Part shown: positions 46,387 to 56,300 of the stretch, piece by piece | Layout: each line of letters begins with the position of its first letter | How positions within the stretch are numbered: the stretch's first letter is position 1 | DNA from: Clostridia bacterium | GTDB taxonomy: Bacteria > Bacillota > Clostridia > Oscillospirales > Acutalibacteraceae | Assembly (NCBI GenBank): GCA_017450005.1 | Contig: JAFSYM010000026.1 | Location: 1 to 64,000 of the forward strand | Length of the DNA stretch: 64,000 nucleotides | Direction of reading: 5' to 3' | Notes under the pieces: generated by a model | Databases searched by the model: none | The model's input: only the letters and a program-made list of their open reading frames with translations | What the model was told of the DNA's origin: nothing | Made by a program: the position numbers and the translations under genes

Positions 46387-47553
46387 ATGCCATACACAAA
46401 GATGCAGGATGCGATCCGCGGCAGTCTTCTCGGCGGCGCGATCGGCGATGCGCTCGGTTATGCGGTGGAATTCCGGCAGGAGTCGGAAATCTTTCACCGG
46501 TTCGGCGCGGGCGGAATCCGGTCGTATGAAATCGGTCCGGACGGCATGGCGCAGATCTCCGACGATACACAGATGACTTTGTTTACCGCAAACGGTATTC
46601 TGTACGCGCTGACCCGTGCCGCTGTGCACAAAGATGCGCGCCGGCCGGAGTTCTATGTCGCAAAGGCGTATCAGGACTGGCTGCGCACACAGATGCAGCG
46701 CTTTTCCGAAGACCGTCTGCGCGAGACAGACGGCAAGCGCGTTTCCTGGCTGATGCATGTTCCGCAACTGTACAGCAGACGCGCGCCCGGCACAACATGT
46801 ATGTCAGCGCTGCAGGCGACCTGCGGCGACGGTTCAGCAGCAACGAACCACAGCAAGGGCTGCGGCGGCGTGATGCGCGTCGCGCCGATGGGACTTGTCC
46901 ATACCGATACGGACATCGAGCAGGTAGACCGGAATGCCGCTGCGTTTGCTGCGATCACGCACGGGCATTCTCTGGGATATATGCCCGCCGCTGTACTGGT
47001 GCACATCGTGCGGCGTATCGTGTATGCGCCAGACGGTCAGACACTGCGGCAGATCGTGCAGGATGCGCGGGATACGGCGGCGCATATTTTTGCAGGAGAC
47101 GAAAACCTCGGTGCGCTGACCGCCATTATGGATCGTGCAATCGAGCTGTCGGAAAACAACGACAGCGATTTGGACAATATCCACCGACTCGGCGAAGGGT
47201 GGGTCGGTGAGGAGACATTGGCCATTGCGATTTACTGCGCGCTGCGCTACGAAAACGATTTCTCGGCAGGGATTATCGCAGCGGTCAATCATCGGGGCGA
47301 CAGCGATTCCACCGGCGCGGTAACGGGCAACATCCTCGGCGCGCTGATCGGCTTCGACACCATAGACACGAAGTGGAAAACCGATTTAGAGCTGCGCGAC
47401 GTTCTGCTGGAAATGGCGGACGATCTGTACTATGCGGATCGGATCGGCGCAGATACCTGCGCACACGACACCGCCTGGGCGCACAAATATATCGACTGCG
47501 ACTATCGTCCCGGCGGGACAGTCTATACCACGGATGTATTTCAGGAGAATTGA
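46387..47553 (+). CDS. ADP-ribosylglycohydrolase (DraG family)
   Basis: 388 aa; GGGGAGAGCTAT selects ATG 46387 (MPYTKMQDAIRG). Di-metal ADP-ribosylhydrolase signatures: GSLLGGAIGDALGYAVEF, ISDDTQMTLFTANG (Thr-Asp-Asp-type ligand), KGCGGVMRVAPMG, ITHGHSLGY and the C-terminal NHRGDSDSTGAVTGNILGAL. It removes ADP-ribose from proteins, nucleic acids or free adducts. In nitrogen-fixing bacteria DraG acts on nitrogenase reductase; here the target is unknown. A GT4 gene follows after 21 nt. Confidence 0.95.
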   Translation: MPYTKMQDAIRGSLLGGAIGDALGYAVEFRQESEIFHRFGAGGIRSYEIGPDGMAQISDDTQMTLFTANGILYALTRAAVHKDARRPEFYVAKAYQDWLRTQMQRFSEDRLRETDGKRVSWLMHVPQLYSRRAPGTTCMSALQATCGDGSAATNHSKGCGGVMRVAPMGLVHTDTDIEQVDRNAAAFAAITHGHSLGYMPAAVLVHIVRRIVYAPDGQTLRQIVQDARDTAAHIFAGDENLGALTAIMDRAIELSENNDSDLDNIHRLGEGWVGEETLAIAIYCALRYENDFSAGIIAAVNHRGDSDSTGAVTGNILGALIGFDTIDTKWKTDLELRDVLLEMADDLYYADRIGADTCAHDTAWAHKYIDCDYRPGGTVYTTDVFQEN

Positions 47554-47574
47554 AACGGCAGAAGGTGCTGGAAC

Positions 47575-48660
47575 ATGCGCATATTGATCCTGGCAAATTT
47601 TGATATAGGTTTGTATAAGTTTCGCAAGGAGCTCATCGGCGCTCTGCTTGCGAAGCAGCACGAGGTTTTTATCTCGCTGCCGGACGGAGACATGGTTCGT
47701 CCACTCGAGCAGATGGGCTGTACGTTCATTCCCACGCCGATCGACCGCCGCGGCATCAATCCGAAGACGGATCTCCGGCTGCTGCGCCGGTACCGCGCAA
47801 TGCTGCGGGAGCTCCGGCCGGACCTTGTGATCACATACACCATCAAACCGAATATTTACGGCGGCATCGCCGCGCGTCTGTCGGGAATCCCGTATGCGGC
47901 GAACATCACCGGATTGGGCACCGCGTTTGAAACGCACGGACCGCTGCGCACACTGGTGACGCGCCTGTATTCGTTCGCGCTGAAAAAAGCGCGGGTCATA
48001 TTTTTTGAAAATACAGAGAATCGCGACACGTTTCTGTCGTTCGGCATCTGCAAGCGCGAGAAGACACATGTGCTGCATGGCGCGGGCGTCAATCTCACGG
48101 ACTACAACGTCTCTGTTTTCTCACCGCATGACACTGTGCGCTTTCTGTTTATCGGCCGTGTGATGCGCGAGAAGGGTATAGACGAGCTGTTCACGGCAAT
48201 GCGCCGGCTGGTGCAGCAGGACAAGCTGCCGTGTGTGCTGGACGTCGTAGGCCCCTTTGAGGATGATTATCAGCAGCAGCTGCAAAAGTGTGAAAGCGAA
48301 GGCTGGCTGCGGTATCACGGCTACCAGGCGGATGTGCGTCCCTTTATTCAGGCGTGCGACTGTTTCGTGCTGCCGAGTTACCATGAGGGCATGGCGAACA
48401 CCAATCTGGAATGTGCGGCAAGCGGACGGCCGGTCATCACCAGCGACATTGCCGGCTGCCGGGAAGCGGTGCTGAACGGAGAAAGCGGCCTGCTCTGCGA
48501 GATCCGCAATGCGGACAGCTTGTACGAGGCCATGTACAGAATGGTCAAAATGACGCCGTCGGATCGCGCGAAAATGGGTCTGCGCGGGCGTGAGCATATG
48601 CAGAATGTTTTTGACAAAGAAAAAGTCGTTCAGGAAACGATACAGGAATTGTTTCGCTGA
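47575..48660 (+). CDS. Glycosyltransferase family 4
   Basis: 361 aa with a GT-B fold. The N-terminal lobe starts ILILANFDIGLYKFRKELI and holds NITGLGTAFE. The C-terminal donor lobe has FLFIGRVMREKGIDELF and the E-x7-E-like VLPSYHEGMANTNLECAAS. PimA/WbnK-like enzymes of this group add a sugar to a lipid-linked or capsule precursor. It is a single glycosyltransferase, with no other polysaccharide genes nearby; acceptor and donor are unknown. Confidence 0.9.
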   Translation: MRILILANFDIGLYKFRKELIGALLAKQHEVFISLPDGDMVRPLEQMGCTFIPTPIDRRGINPKTDLRLLRRYRAMLRELRPDLVITYTIKPNIYGGIAARLSGIPYAANITGLGTAFETHGPLRTLVTRLYSFALKKARVIFFENTENRDTFLSFGICKREKTHVLHGAGVNLTDYNVSVFSPHDTVRFLFIGRVMREKGIDELFTAMRRLVQQDKLPCVLDVVGPFEDDYQQQLQKCESEGWLRYHGYQADVRPFIQACDCFVLPSYHEGMANTNLECAASGRPVITSDIAGCREAVLNGESGLLCEIRNADSLYEAMYRMVKMTPSDRAKMGLRGREHMQNVFDKEKVVQETIQELFR

Positions 48661-48675
48661 ACGAGCTGAATGATT

Positions 48676-49017
48676 TTATTCCCACGTTTTCCACACGTCC
48701 GGTGCATAACCGACCGTGGCCTGTTTGCCGTTGCGCACGACTGGGGTGCGCAGAAGCTGCTGGTTTTCGAGCACCTTGTCAAGCTTTGCGTCGTCTGTCA
48801 GGTATCGCACCAGTGAGAGCGTGTCCTGATCGCGGCAGTTTTCGTCGAGCAGATTCTGCAGTCCGCCGACAGCGCGGCAGACGTTTTGCAGCTCTCCCCG
48901 GCTCATGCCCTTGTCCAGCAGATCAATGCGCTGAAACGGAATGCGCCGCTCCTTGAAATAGCGCTCCGCCTTTTTTGTATCGAAGCATTTTTTGGTTCCG
49001 TAAATCTGAATATTCAT
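48676..49017 (-). CDS. ArsC/Spx-family reductase-like protein
   Basis: 113 aa, thioredoxin-fold ArsC family (arsenate reductase/Spx/MgsR). IQIYGTKKCFDTKKAERYFK has a single Cys where Spx has CxxC. LLRTPVVRNGKQATVGY is the family's cis-Pro block. YfgD/YffB-type small reductases are the closest picture; an arsenate role is not supported by neighbours. Confidence 0.85.
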   Translation of the reverse strand: MNIQIYGTKKCFDTKKAERYFKERRIPFQRIDLLDKGMSRGELQNVCRAVGGLQNLLDENCRDQDTLSLVRYLTDDAKLDKVLENQQLLRTPVVRNGKQATVGYAPDVWKTWE

Positions 49018-49031
49018 AGGCTCACCCTTTT

Positions 49032-49062
49032 AAAAACCCGCCGCAGCTTTTGCCGCAGCGGG
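49032..49062 (-). terminator. Terminator upstream of ArsC-like gene
   Basis: On the minus strand CCCGCTGC/GCGGCGGG stem then TTTTT. It sits between the pot operon end and the ArsC-like gene and should block read-through from potD. Confidence 0.75.
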
Positions 49063-49101
49063 CTTATTCACGTTGTCGGGGCGCAAGAAATACTGTGCGA
49101 A

Positions 49102-49211
49102 AGATAGTAGATATTAGATCGTAGATTGTAGAATCGGACGGGCTTTGCCCGTACCCGTTTTATAAAGGAGGTGCGGGGCTTTGCCCCGCCCTTTTCTAAT
49201 ATCTACTATCT
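49102..49211. repeat. 110-bp palindromic element (MITE-like)
   Basis: Perfect 17-bp terminal inverted repeats (AGATAGTAGATATTAGA at 49102-49118 and its complement at 49195-49211) enclose two short hairpins, ACGGGC-TTT-GCCCGT and GCGGGGC-TTT-GCCCCGC. It lies between operons with no ORF. Such elements are usually multi-copy; the copy number cannot be seen here. Confidence 0.75.
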
Positions 49212-49268
49212 AAAATCTAACTTCGTTATCCCTGCTTTCGCTCCATAGCGCCGCAATTTCGTTCAGAC

Positions 49269-50330
49269 TCAGTCCTTCTTGATGTCCGTCCACAGCTCGC
49301 TCTGCAGCTTGCCGATTTCGGGCGTGAGGTTGAGGAATACCTCGGTGTTTTCGAGAATGGCCGCATCCGGATAGACGACGGGGTTGCCCGTGATTTCAGG
49401 GTCGAGCTCGGCCTTGGCCGCCGTGTGCGGCGTGGCGTAGCCGATCACTTCCGCAGTCTTGACCGCGACGTCCGTCTTGAGCATGAAGTTGATGAACGCT
49501 TCGGCTTCCGCCTTATGCTGCGTGTTCTTCATCACGCACATCGCGTCCACAAACATATTGGCGCCCTCTTTGGGAATAAAGTAATCCACATCGGGGTTTT
49601 CTTCCTGGATGATGAGCGCGTCGCCTGCGTAATAGGCGGCAATGGCGGCTTCGCCGGCTTCCATCTTGTCAAAGATCTGATCCATGACGTAGCTCTGCAC
49701 GAGCGGCTTCTGCTGACGCAGTAATTCCGCCGCCTGCTCCCACTCGTCGGGATTCGTGGAGTTGAAAGAATAGCCGAGCTTCGAGAGCGCCAGCGCAAAC
49801 GCGTCGCGCGGGTTGTCGAACATCAGAATCTGATCCTTGTACTTTTCATTCCACATCAGATCCACGCTCTTGTCGGCGACATCTGCGGGATCGACCACGG
49901 TCTTGTTATACATAATGACCGTAGTGCCCCAGGAATACGGTACGGAGAATTTGTTTTCGGGATCATACTGCAGACCCCTGTAATCCTCGCCGATGTATTG
50001 ATAGTTCGGGATGTTGGAAAAGTCGAGCTCTGCGAGCATATCTTCTTCGATGAGCTTGGCGATCATATAGTCGGACGGGATAACGACGTCGTACGACGCG
50101 GCGCCGGACGACACCTTGGCGTACATTTCCTCGTTGCTGGCATAGGTCGTATAGTTGACCTTGATGCCGGTTTCTTTTTCAAATTCCGGCAGAACGGACA
50201 GGTCGATGTATTCGCCCCAGTTGTACACGTTCAGCGTTACGCGGTCGGCATTGCCGCCGCAGCCCGCCAGGGACAGTACGCCGCATGCGATACACAGTGC
50301 GAGAATGACAGACAGTACTTTCTTTTTCAA
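49269..50330 (-). CDS. potD: Spermidine/putrescine-binding lipoprotein
   Basis: 353 aa. Lipoprotein signal with lipobox LSLAGC, so it is anchored outside the membrane. PotD fold: TLNVYNWGEYIDLSVLPEFE, SYDVVIPSDYMIAKLIEEDM, VPYSWGTTVIMYNK, AAYYAGDALI. The start codon is TTG 50330, preceded by AGGAGGCAAAGCA and overlapping the potC stop, so translation is coupled. Last gene of potABCD; binds the polyamine for the PotBC channel. Confidence 0.95.
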   Translation of the reverse strand: MKKKVLSVILALCIACGVLSLAGCGGNADRVTLNVYNWGEYIDLSVLPEFEKETGIKVNYTTYASNEEMYAKVSSGAASYDVVIPSDYMIAKLIEEDMLAELDFSNIPNYQYIGEDYRGLQYDPENKFSVPYSWGTTVIMYNKTVVDPADVADKSVDLMWNEKYKDQILMFDNPRDAFALALSKLGYSFNSTNPDEWEQAAELLRQQKPLVQSYVMDQIFDKMEAGEAAIAAYYAGDALIIQEENPDVDYFIPKEGANMFVDAMCVMKNTQHKAEAEAFINFMLKTDVAVKTAEVIGYATPHTAAKAELDPEITGNPVVYPDAAILENTEVFLNLTPEIGKLQSELWTDIKKD

Positions 50331-51124
50331 TGCTTTGCCTCCTTTTTATCCTCACCGCTTTTGCGGAGATTGACAACCAGCAGCAAGATCATCACGGCCA
50401 GAAACAGCAGTGTGGACAGCGCGTTGATCTTGGGCGAATAGGGACGCTTCGTCATGGAGTAGATCGTCACGGGCAGCGTCTGCGCCGTGGCGCCGGAGTT
50501 GAAATAGCTGATGACGAAATCATCCAGTGAGAGCGTGAACGCCATGATAAAGCCGGTCACGATTCCCTGCGAAATCTGCGGAATCACGACCTTGAGAAAC
50601 GCCTTGACGGGCGGGCAGCCCAGATCCTGCGCCGCCTCAAAAATGTTTTCGTTCAGACCCCGCAGCTTCGGCAGCACAGACAGCACCACATAGGGGATAT
50701 TGAACGTGATGTGCGAAATCAGCAGCGTACCGAATCCCATTTCCATGCCGTTCATGCGTGTGACGAAAAAAACAAACAGAATCATCATCGAAATCGCCGT
50801 CACGATGTCGGGGTTGGTCACGGGAATGTTGTTGACCGCCAGATATGCGCGCCGCTTCATGCCGCGCATGGCGTGGATGCCGACACTCGCGAGCGTACCG
50901 ATGAGCGTGGCGACGATCGCTGACAGGAGCGCGACGGCCAGTGAGATATACAGGCTCTTGAGGATGACCTGGTCGTGAAACAGCTCGGCATACCACCGCA
51001 GCGAGAAGCCGCCGAACTGCGTGCGGCTCTTGGTCGCGTTGAACGAATAGACGATCATCACAAGGATCGGCGCATACAGAAAGCCGAACACCAGAAAGTT
51101 ATAGATCCGGGAGAACACTTTCAT
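50327..51124 (-). CDS. potC: Polyamine ABC transporter permease PotC
   Basis: 265 aa with six membrane segments and the permease EAA loop (EAAQDLGCPPVKAFLKVVIP). ATG 51124 overlaps the potB stop (TGATG) and has GGGAGGG 8 nt upstream. It forms the membrane channel with PotB. Confidence 0.95.
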   Translation of the reverse strand: MKVFSRIYNFLVFGFLYAPILVMIVYSFNATKSRTQFGGFSLRWYAELFHDQVILKSLYISLAVALLSAIVATLIGTLASVGIHAMRGMKRRAYLAVNNIPVTNPDIVTAISMMILFVFFVTRMNGMEMGFGTLLISHITFNIPYVVLSVLPKLRGLNENIFEAAQDLGCPPVKAFLKVVIPQISQGIVTGFIMAFTLSLDDFVISYFNSGATAQTLPVTIYSMTKRPYSPKINALSTLLFLAVMILLLVVNLRKSGEDKKEAKH

Positions 51125-51957
51125 CACAGCATCCCTCCCGCACTTTCATCCTTGTCGAAGTGATTCATGATCGCCATGGAGATCAGAATCAGCAGCATCA
51201 GCACCAGCGAGAGCGAGGCGCCGATATTGTAGTTGACCGTGCCGGTATTGCCGAGAAAGTAGTTTTCGATGATGTCGCCGATCAGGAACGTCTTGCCGCC
51301 GCCGAGAAGCTTGGAAATGACAAACGTGCTCACCGCAGGGACGAAAACCATTGTGACGCCGGATATGATGCCCGGCACGCTCATGGGGAACAGAATGCGG
51401 CGAAATACCTGCACACGGTTCGCGCCCAGATCCTGCGCCGCCTCGATTGTACTTTGCTCAATCTTGGTCAGCACCGTATAGATCGGCAGGATCATGTACG
51501 GCAGAAAGTTGTATACCATGCCGAGCACGACTGCGCCGTTGGTGTTAATCATGCGGAAGCCTTCGCCGCCGAGCATGCGCACGAAACGGTTGATCAAGCC
51601 GTTGTTTTCGAGAATGGTCATCCACGCATAGGTGCGGATCAGGAAATTCATCCACATCGGCAGCATCACGAGCATAATCATCGTGCTCTGCCGGCGCGTA
51701 TGCATGCGTGAGATCGTATAGGCCAGCGGATATGCCAGCAGCAGACAGATTGCCGTGGAGATCAGCGCCAGCTCCAGCGAGACGGCAAATGTTTTGCCGT
51801 AGTCGACGATGGCGAAAATATTTTCGGTCGTGAAATGCCCGTCGGCGTCCGTGAGCGCATAGTAAACGACCAGCGCAATCGGCACCACGACGAAAATAAT
51901 CATCCAGATCGTGTAGGGCGTGGTGACGAGCGTTTTGGTCAGGGACTTACGATTCAT
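51124..51957 (-). CDS. potB: Polyamine ABC transporter permease PotB
   Basis: About 277 aa from ATG 51957 ([18 protein letters not shown]); GGAGGG lies 8 nt upstream inside the potA end, giving an 11-nt overlap. Six membrane segments, EAA loop [20 protein letters not shown]. Partner of PotC. Confidence 0.94.
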   Translation of the reverse strand: MNRKSLTKTLVTTPYTIWMIIFVVVPIALVVYYALTDADGHFTTENIFAIVDYGKTFAVSLELALISTAICLLLAYPLAYTISRMHTRRQSTMIMLVMLPMWMNFLIRTYAWMTILENNGLINRFVRMLGGEGFRMINTNGAVVLGMVYNFLPYMILPIYTVLTKIEQSTIEAAQDLGANRVQVFRRILFPMSVPGIISGVTMVFVPAVSTFVISKLLGGGKTFLIGDIIENYFLGNTGTVNYNIGASLSLVLMLLILISMAIMNHFDKDESAGGML

Positions 51958-53086
51958 CCTCATCGCCCTCCTTTTCGTAGTTGACATCGGAGAGCATTTC
52001 GATCTCGTCGCTGAACGTACTGTAGTCGCCGTACAGACCGGAATACCTGGATTTTTTCATGATATGGATCGCGTCCGGCTCGATGAAGATGCCGATGTGT
52101 GCGCCGGGCGCAACATAGTCGGTCGTCTGGATCATCCACTTAAAGCCGTCCACGTCCACGATGATTTCAAAGTGCACGCCCTTGAACGTGACGCTGGTCA
52201 CGTCGCCGCAGATCATGCCCCTGTCCGGCTCGACCACGTCCACGTCCTCGGGACGGATTACGACGTCGACCGGCTCATTTTTCTGGAAGCCCTTGTCCAG
52301 ACACTCGAAACGGTGACCGGCAAACTCCGCGACCAGATCGTCGCGCATAATGCCGTCAAGGATATTGCTCTCGCCGATGAAGTCCGCGACAAACGCGTTT
52401 TTCGGCTCATTATAAATATCAATCGGGGTACCGACCTGCTGGATCACGCCGCCGTCCATGACGACGATTGTGTCGGACATCGAGAGCGCTTCCTCCTGGT
52501 CGTGCGTCACGTACACAAACGTGATGCCCAGACGCTGCTGGATATTTTTCAGCTCGACCTGCATGTCCTTGCGCAGCTTCAGATCGAGCGCGCCTAAAGG
52601 CTCGTCCAGCAGCAGTACACGGGGCTTTACCGCCAGCGCGCGCGCAATGGCGACACGCTGCTGCTGTCCGCCGGAGAGCGACTGGATGTTGCGCTTTTCA
52701 AAGCCCTTGAGATTGACCAGCGAGAGCATCTCTGTGACGGTCTGGCGGATCTCGGCTTCCCTGCACTTTTGCACACGCAGACCGAATGCAATGTTTTCGT
52801 AAACGTTCAGGTGCGGAAACAGCGCATAGCGCTGAAAGATGGTATTGACCTGCCGCTTGTGCGGCGGGATGTTTGTCACATCCTTGCCGGAGAAAATAAC
52901 CTTGCCCGTATCGGGCGCAAGGAATCCCGCAATGATCCGCAGCGTCGTGGTTTTGCCGCAGCCGGACGGACCCAGAAGCGTCATGAACTCCTTGTCATTG
53001 ATATACAAATTCAGATCCTTGAGGATCTGCTCCCCTCCTAAGGCGATTGAAATGTTCTGAAGATCAATGATACGGTTATTTTCCAA
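51947..53086 (-). CDS. potA: Polyamine ABC transporter ATPase PotA
   Basis: 379 aa. Walker [11 protein letters not shown], signature [15 protein letters not shown], Walker [13 protein letters not shown], switch His in [16 protein letters not shown]-terminal TOBE domain (about 240-340) follows and the tail is acidic. It drives import by PotBC. First gene of the operon, with its own promoter 77 nt upstream. Confidence 0.96.
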   Translation of the reverse strand: MENNRIIDLQNISIALGGEQILKDLNLYINDKEFMTLLGPSGCGKTTTLRIIAGFLAPDTGKVIFSGKDVTNIPPHKRQVNTIFQRYALFPHLNVYENIAFGLRVQKCREAEIRQTVTEMLSLVNLKGFEKRNIQSLSGGQQQRVAIARALAVKPRVLLLDEPLGALDLKLRKDMQVELKNIQQRLGITFVYVTHDQEEALSMSDTIVVMDGGVIQQVGTPIDIYNEPKNAFVADFIGESNILDGIMRDDLVAEFAGHRFECLDKGFQKNEPVDVVIRPEDVDVVEPDRGMICGDVTSVTFKGVHFEIIVDVDGFKWMIQTTDYVAPGAHIGIFIEPDAIHIMKKSRYSGLYGDYSTFSDEIEMLSDVNYEKEGDEDES

Positions 53087-53162
53087 TTATGCTCCTCCCC
53101 TTCACACGGCGACGTTGGCCGGCCAGACTATTACCCTAGACTAATTCCAGTGTAGCAATACA

Positions 53163-53191
53163 AATATAGAGCGAATACGCCAAAAAGTCAA
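53163..53191 (-). promoter_or_regulatory. potABCD promoter
   Basis: Minus strand TTGACT (53186-53191), 17-nt spacer, TATATT (53163-53168). The leader (53087-53155) carries a direct TAGTCT repeat of unknown meaning. Confidence 0.8.
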
Positions 53192-53224
53192 TAAGTTTTA
53201 AAAATTATTTCAGAGAGGATAAAG

Positions 53225-53261
53225 AAAAGCGCGGAGTTGCCGGCAGGCAGACCGCGCTTTT
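53225..53261 (-). terminator. Terminator of the DUF4956-VTC-CotH cluster
   Basis: 10-bp stem AAAAGCGCGG/CCGCGCTTTT with minus-strand tail CTTTATCC, 22 nt past the DUF4956 stop. Confidence 0.8.
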
Positions 53262-53282
53262 GTACAGGCTGTCAGGTATGCG

Positions 53283-53978
53283 TCATGCGGAGAAATTGCC
53301 GTTGTAGCTGACCAGCGACGCATATGATACGCCGACCATGTCGGAAAGACCGTGCACAAAGTTCTTGTCTTCCCGGCCGAGCCGTACCTCAAGAATCAAT
53401 TCTGTTTCACCGCTGACGACAGACGTCGATTTCATACGGTAGCGCCGCACGGATTTTTTGACGATCTCATAGATCCGGTTTTCCGCCTTCGGGTCGTCAA
53501 AGCGGACAATCAGCAAATAAGGGTCAGCGGCGTCCTTGCGCAGCGCAAACAGCAGCAGCAGTCCCCCGATCACCGGCGCGCCGAGCAGCGCCAGCGGCAA
53601 AAGACCAGCACCGCAGAGAATGCCCTCGCAGATTGCCCAGAAGATGAACACGATGTCGATCGGTTCCTTGATCGCCGAACGGAAACGAACGATGGACAAT
53701 GCGCCGACCATACCCAAGGACAGCACCACGTTGGATGTGACGCCGAGGATAACCAGCGCGGTAATCATGGTCATGAGCACGAGCGAGGCGTTGAACGACG
53801 CGGAGTACACCACGCCGGAGAATGATTTTGCATAGATGAAGAAGATGAACAATCCGATCAGAAAACTCGCACCAAGTGCAATCAGGCTGTCCCGGAGCGA
53901 AAAGCCGGCAAAGCTCTCCAGAAACCCCGATTTGAATACGTCGGAAAAGTTTACGGCCAGTACTTGATGAATCATCAT
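53283..53978 (-). CDS. DUF4956 membrane protein
   Basis: 231 aa. About four membrane helices in residues 28-150, with the conserved SLGMVGALSIVRFRSAIKEP block typical of DUF4956, then a soluble alpha/beta C-terminal domain (YLLIVRFDDPKAENRIYEIV). The family is regularly found next to VTC-type and CotH genes, as here, but its function is unknown. 12 nt after the VTC gene. Confidence 0.88.
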   Translation of the reverse strand: MMIHQVLAVNFSDVFKSGFLESFAGFSLRDSLIALGASFLIGLFIFFIYAKSFSGVVYSASFNASLVLMTMITALVILGVTSNVVLSLGMVGALSIVRFRSAIKEPIDIVFIFWAICEGILCGAGLLPLALLGAPVIGGLLLLFALRKDAADPYLLIVRFDDPKAENRIYEIVKKSVRRYRMKSTSVVSGETELILEVRLGREDKNFVHGLSDMVGVSYASLVSYNGNFSA

Positions 53979-53990
53979 TGCGGTTCCTCC

Positions 53991-54674
53991 TCAATAATAT
54001 TGTCTGCCAAGCGCATATTTGGATGAGGCAGTCAGTTCCCGATCGCCGATGCCGACAAGGTGCGGAATATAGTCCGGCAAAAAGCGGCTGTATTTGATTT
54101 CGAGCACGCACTGATCCGCTGCCGTGACGGGCGCGCCGCCGAGTTTCGGATCAAAGAAGCGGTTTACAAACCGGCTTGTGCGGATGTCGCTGTCGATCGT
54201 GATGCGCACATCGCCGTCCGGACAGGTAAATGCCGCGCGACTGTACTGCACAACGCAGACCGGACGCATACCGCCGCTCTCGGAACGGGCAAAGCATTCC
54301 CGCAGAAACGCGTCGTCCTTGTTTTGCAGAAACGCATAGCCGCCGCAAAGAAGCCTTTCGCATTCCGCACGCGTGAGCAATGCGCCGATCTTATATCCGC
54401 CGCCGCCCTGCTTGACCTTTTTTTCGAGCCGCAGGAACCCTTCGTCAAAGTCATACATCCGCAAGCGAAACTTCGTCTTTTCCGCCTCGCTCTCCAGACT
54501 GTCCCGCAGCGCGTCGTCGTACAGCGAATCGAAATACAGCGTTCGCACGGTATAAACGCCGTTATTGCCGTGCACATCCGGCCGCAGCACTTTCCCAAGC
54601 CGGCACAGCAGCAGCGTGCGGTCGGCACGTGAAACGCGGTATTTCAGTTCGCGGCGGTACGTGATTGGATTCAT
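53991..54674 (-). CDS. VTC-domain polyphosphate polymerase-like protein
   Basis: 227 aa. The tunnel-fold VTC domain: RRELKYRVSRADRTLLLCRL, YTVRTLYFDSLYDDALRDSL, KFRLRMYDFDEG with LRLEKKVKQGGGGYK, and the C-terminal CVLEIKYSRFLPDYIPHLV. Basic tunnel residues are retained. Yeast Vtc4 makes polyphosphate from ATP with this fold; the bacterial role beside CotH and DUF4956 genes is not settled. A 148-nt gap upstream contains no gene. Confidence 0.9.
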   Translation of the reverse strand: MNPITYRRELKYRVSRADRTLLLCRLGKVLRPDVHGNNGVYTVRTLYFDSLYDDALRDSLESEAEKTKFRLRMYDFDEGFLRLEKKVKQGGGGYKIGALLTRAECERLLCGGYAFLQNKDDAFLRECFARSESGGMRPVCVVQYSRAAFTCPDGDVRITIDSDIRTSRFVNRFFDPKLGGAPVTAADQCVLEIKYSRFLPDYIPHLVGIGDRELTASSKYALGRQYY

Positions 54675-54822
54675 GCCATGCCCCCTTTTTATAATGTCTG
54701 CGCAGTCACCGGCACACCGTCTGCCGCAAGGCCGAAAGAATCGGCGGGTTTTGCAAGGTGCCTGTGCAGCGTTTGTCGATCATTTGCGCAGCTTTGAACG
54801 ATCGCCTGTTCTCCGCCAGTCC

Positions 54823-56271
54823 CTATTTGTGCGGCACGTGCTTTCCCTTACGACCCGCGTGTCTGTGTACGCTGCAGACCGCAACGCAGAACACCAAACC
54901 GAAGAAACCGCAGCACAACAGCAACTGCGATCCGTATTCCCGCTCAAACACCTGTCGGCGCAAAGACCAGTAATGCTGGCAGATCCGCGCGATCACCGAC
55001 TGATCCGGCTGCGAAACATGTGTTTTTTGGCGGGCTTTTTTCACTTTTACAGACGCGATCGCATCTTCTTTTAAATTGGTAAACGACGCTGTGTCGCCGG
55101 CAAGCAGCCTGCGCATGATTTTGTGATAGACCTCAAACGTCAATATCAGGTTGCCGGAATGCGTGTTGTATACTTCCGATCCCGAAGTCAGATCGGCGTA
55201 TACATCCTGCGAACGCAAATCTATGGTCATGTCGCGCTGAAAGTACGGCGATACCGTGCGAATGCAGCTTTCGAGCCAGGGCAAAAACGTCTCCGGATTC
55301 AAAAACACATCGTTTAGCTGCCGCAGATATTCACGGTACCGCAGACGGTTCGTTTCATCCGCTGTCAGGTATCGGAAAAGCGGCGCATCATACTGCGCAA
55401 ACTCTGACCATTCTCCGCCCTTGGAAAGCGTTTCAAAAACGTAGTCCGTGTCCCACGGCAGCAGAGACAGCTTGCCGTTGTTTTCGGCGAGATAAAAGTT
55501 GCGGGAGCGCGACAGAAAACCGTCTGCATTGTCCAGAAATGTTTCACACGCGAAAAAACGCAGAATTTCATCGACGTCCAGATAGCACTCGACGTTTTCT
55601 CCGCGTCTGCGCCCTTCGGCGAAGCGCAGTATGGTTTCGTTGCCGTAATCTGCTTTAATCAGCATCTCGGCGCCTTCAAACAACACTGTTCGCTCAGGGT
55701 TGTCCTCCTTGTTGAGCGGGCGGTAGAGCGATGCGCCTGCGAAGCGATCCTGAACAAACGCCTCATTCAGATCCTCGACCGCCAGATACAATCCGAAATC
55801 CGTGTCATTGATCCGGATAAAGGCGGGTGTTATACGCGGCGTGGGAACACCTGAAAACGCATAAGAAAGCATGGCGATATACTGGATCAAAAGCCGCGCC
55901 GGCGTTTGGCAGTTTATGAGCTTGAGGGACGGATTGCCGCGAAAGTTTCCGCTTGCGTCGGCATAATCAAAGCAAAGCTCAAAAGGTATGCGCTTTCCGG
56001 GTGTTTCCAGTCCCTCACGCAGGGAACTGTCCCCGCGAACCTGTATGCCGATTTCCTGTGTTTCACCGCCGTTGATGCAAACGATTGCCGGGTGCTTATT
56101 CTCATCTGTGCCGGAAATCATTTCCAGATAGTGATAGGGCTGGATATATAGATCAATTTCCAGCACCTCCGGTTCCGGATAGGTATAAGCGTCGTCTGCT
56201 GCGGCTGCAGGGAACACCGCACCGGAAAACAGAAAGAGGGCGCAAAGCAATACTGCAATTGTGCGCTGCAT
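54823..56271 (-). CDS. CotH-family protein 1, C-terminally anchored
   Basis: 482 aa from ATG 56271 (AAAGGGGCGAAAGATC upstream). A signal peptide (VLLCALFLFSGAVFPAAAAD) is followed by a CotH kinase-like domain (about 30-360): IGIQVRGDSSLREGLETPGK, FGLYLAVEDLNEAFVQDRF, and LSLLPWDTDYVFE with the acidic pair. One helix near the end (QLLLCCGFFGLVFCVAVCSV) plus a basic tail anchors it outside the membrane. CotH of Bacillus phosphorylates spore-coat proteins. Paralogue of the next gene. Confidence 0.88.
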   Translation of the reverse strand: MQRTIAVLLCALFLFSGAVFPAAAADDAYTYPEPEVLEIDLYIQPYHYLEMISGTDENKHPAIVCINGGETQEIGIQVRGDSSLREGLETPGKRIPFELCFDYADASGNFRGNPSLKLINCQTPARLLIQYIAMLSYAFSGVPTPRITPAFIRINDTDFGLYLAVEDLNEAFVQDRFAGASLYRPLNKEDNPERTVLFEGAEMLIKADYGNETILRFAEGRRRGENVECYLDVDEILRFFACETFLDNADGFLSRSRNFYLAENNGKLSLLPWDTDYVFETLSKGGEWSEFAQYDAPLFRYLTADETNRLRYREYLRQLNDVFLNPETFLPWLESCIRTVSPYFQRDMTIDLRSQDVYADLTSGSEVYNTHSGNLILTFEVYHKIMRRLLAGDTASFTNLKEDAIASVKVKKARQKTHVSQPDQSVIARICQHYWSLRRQVFEREYGSQLLLCCGFFGLVFCVAVCSVHRHAGRKGKHVPHK

Positions 56272-56300
56272 GATCTTTCGCCCCTTTCTTTGTGTTGTGC

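Noticed and set aside
48676..49017. Arsenic resistance operon
   Set aside because: The ArsC-fold protein has no arsR, arsB or acr3 neighbour and belongs to a broad reductase/Spx family.
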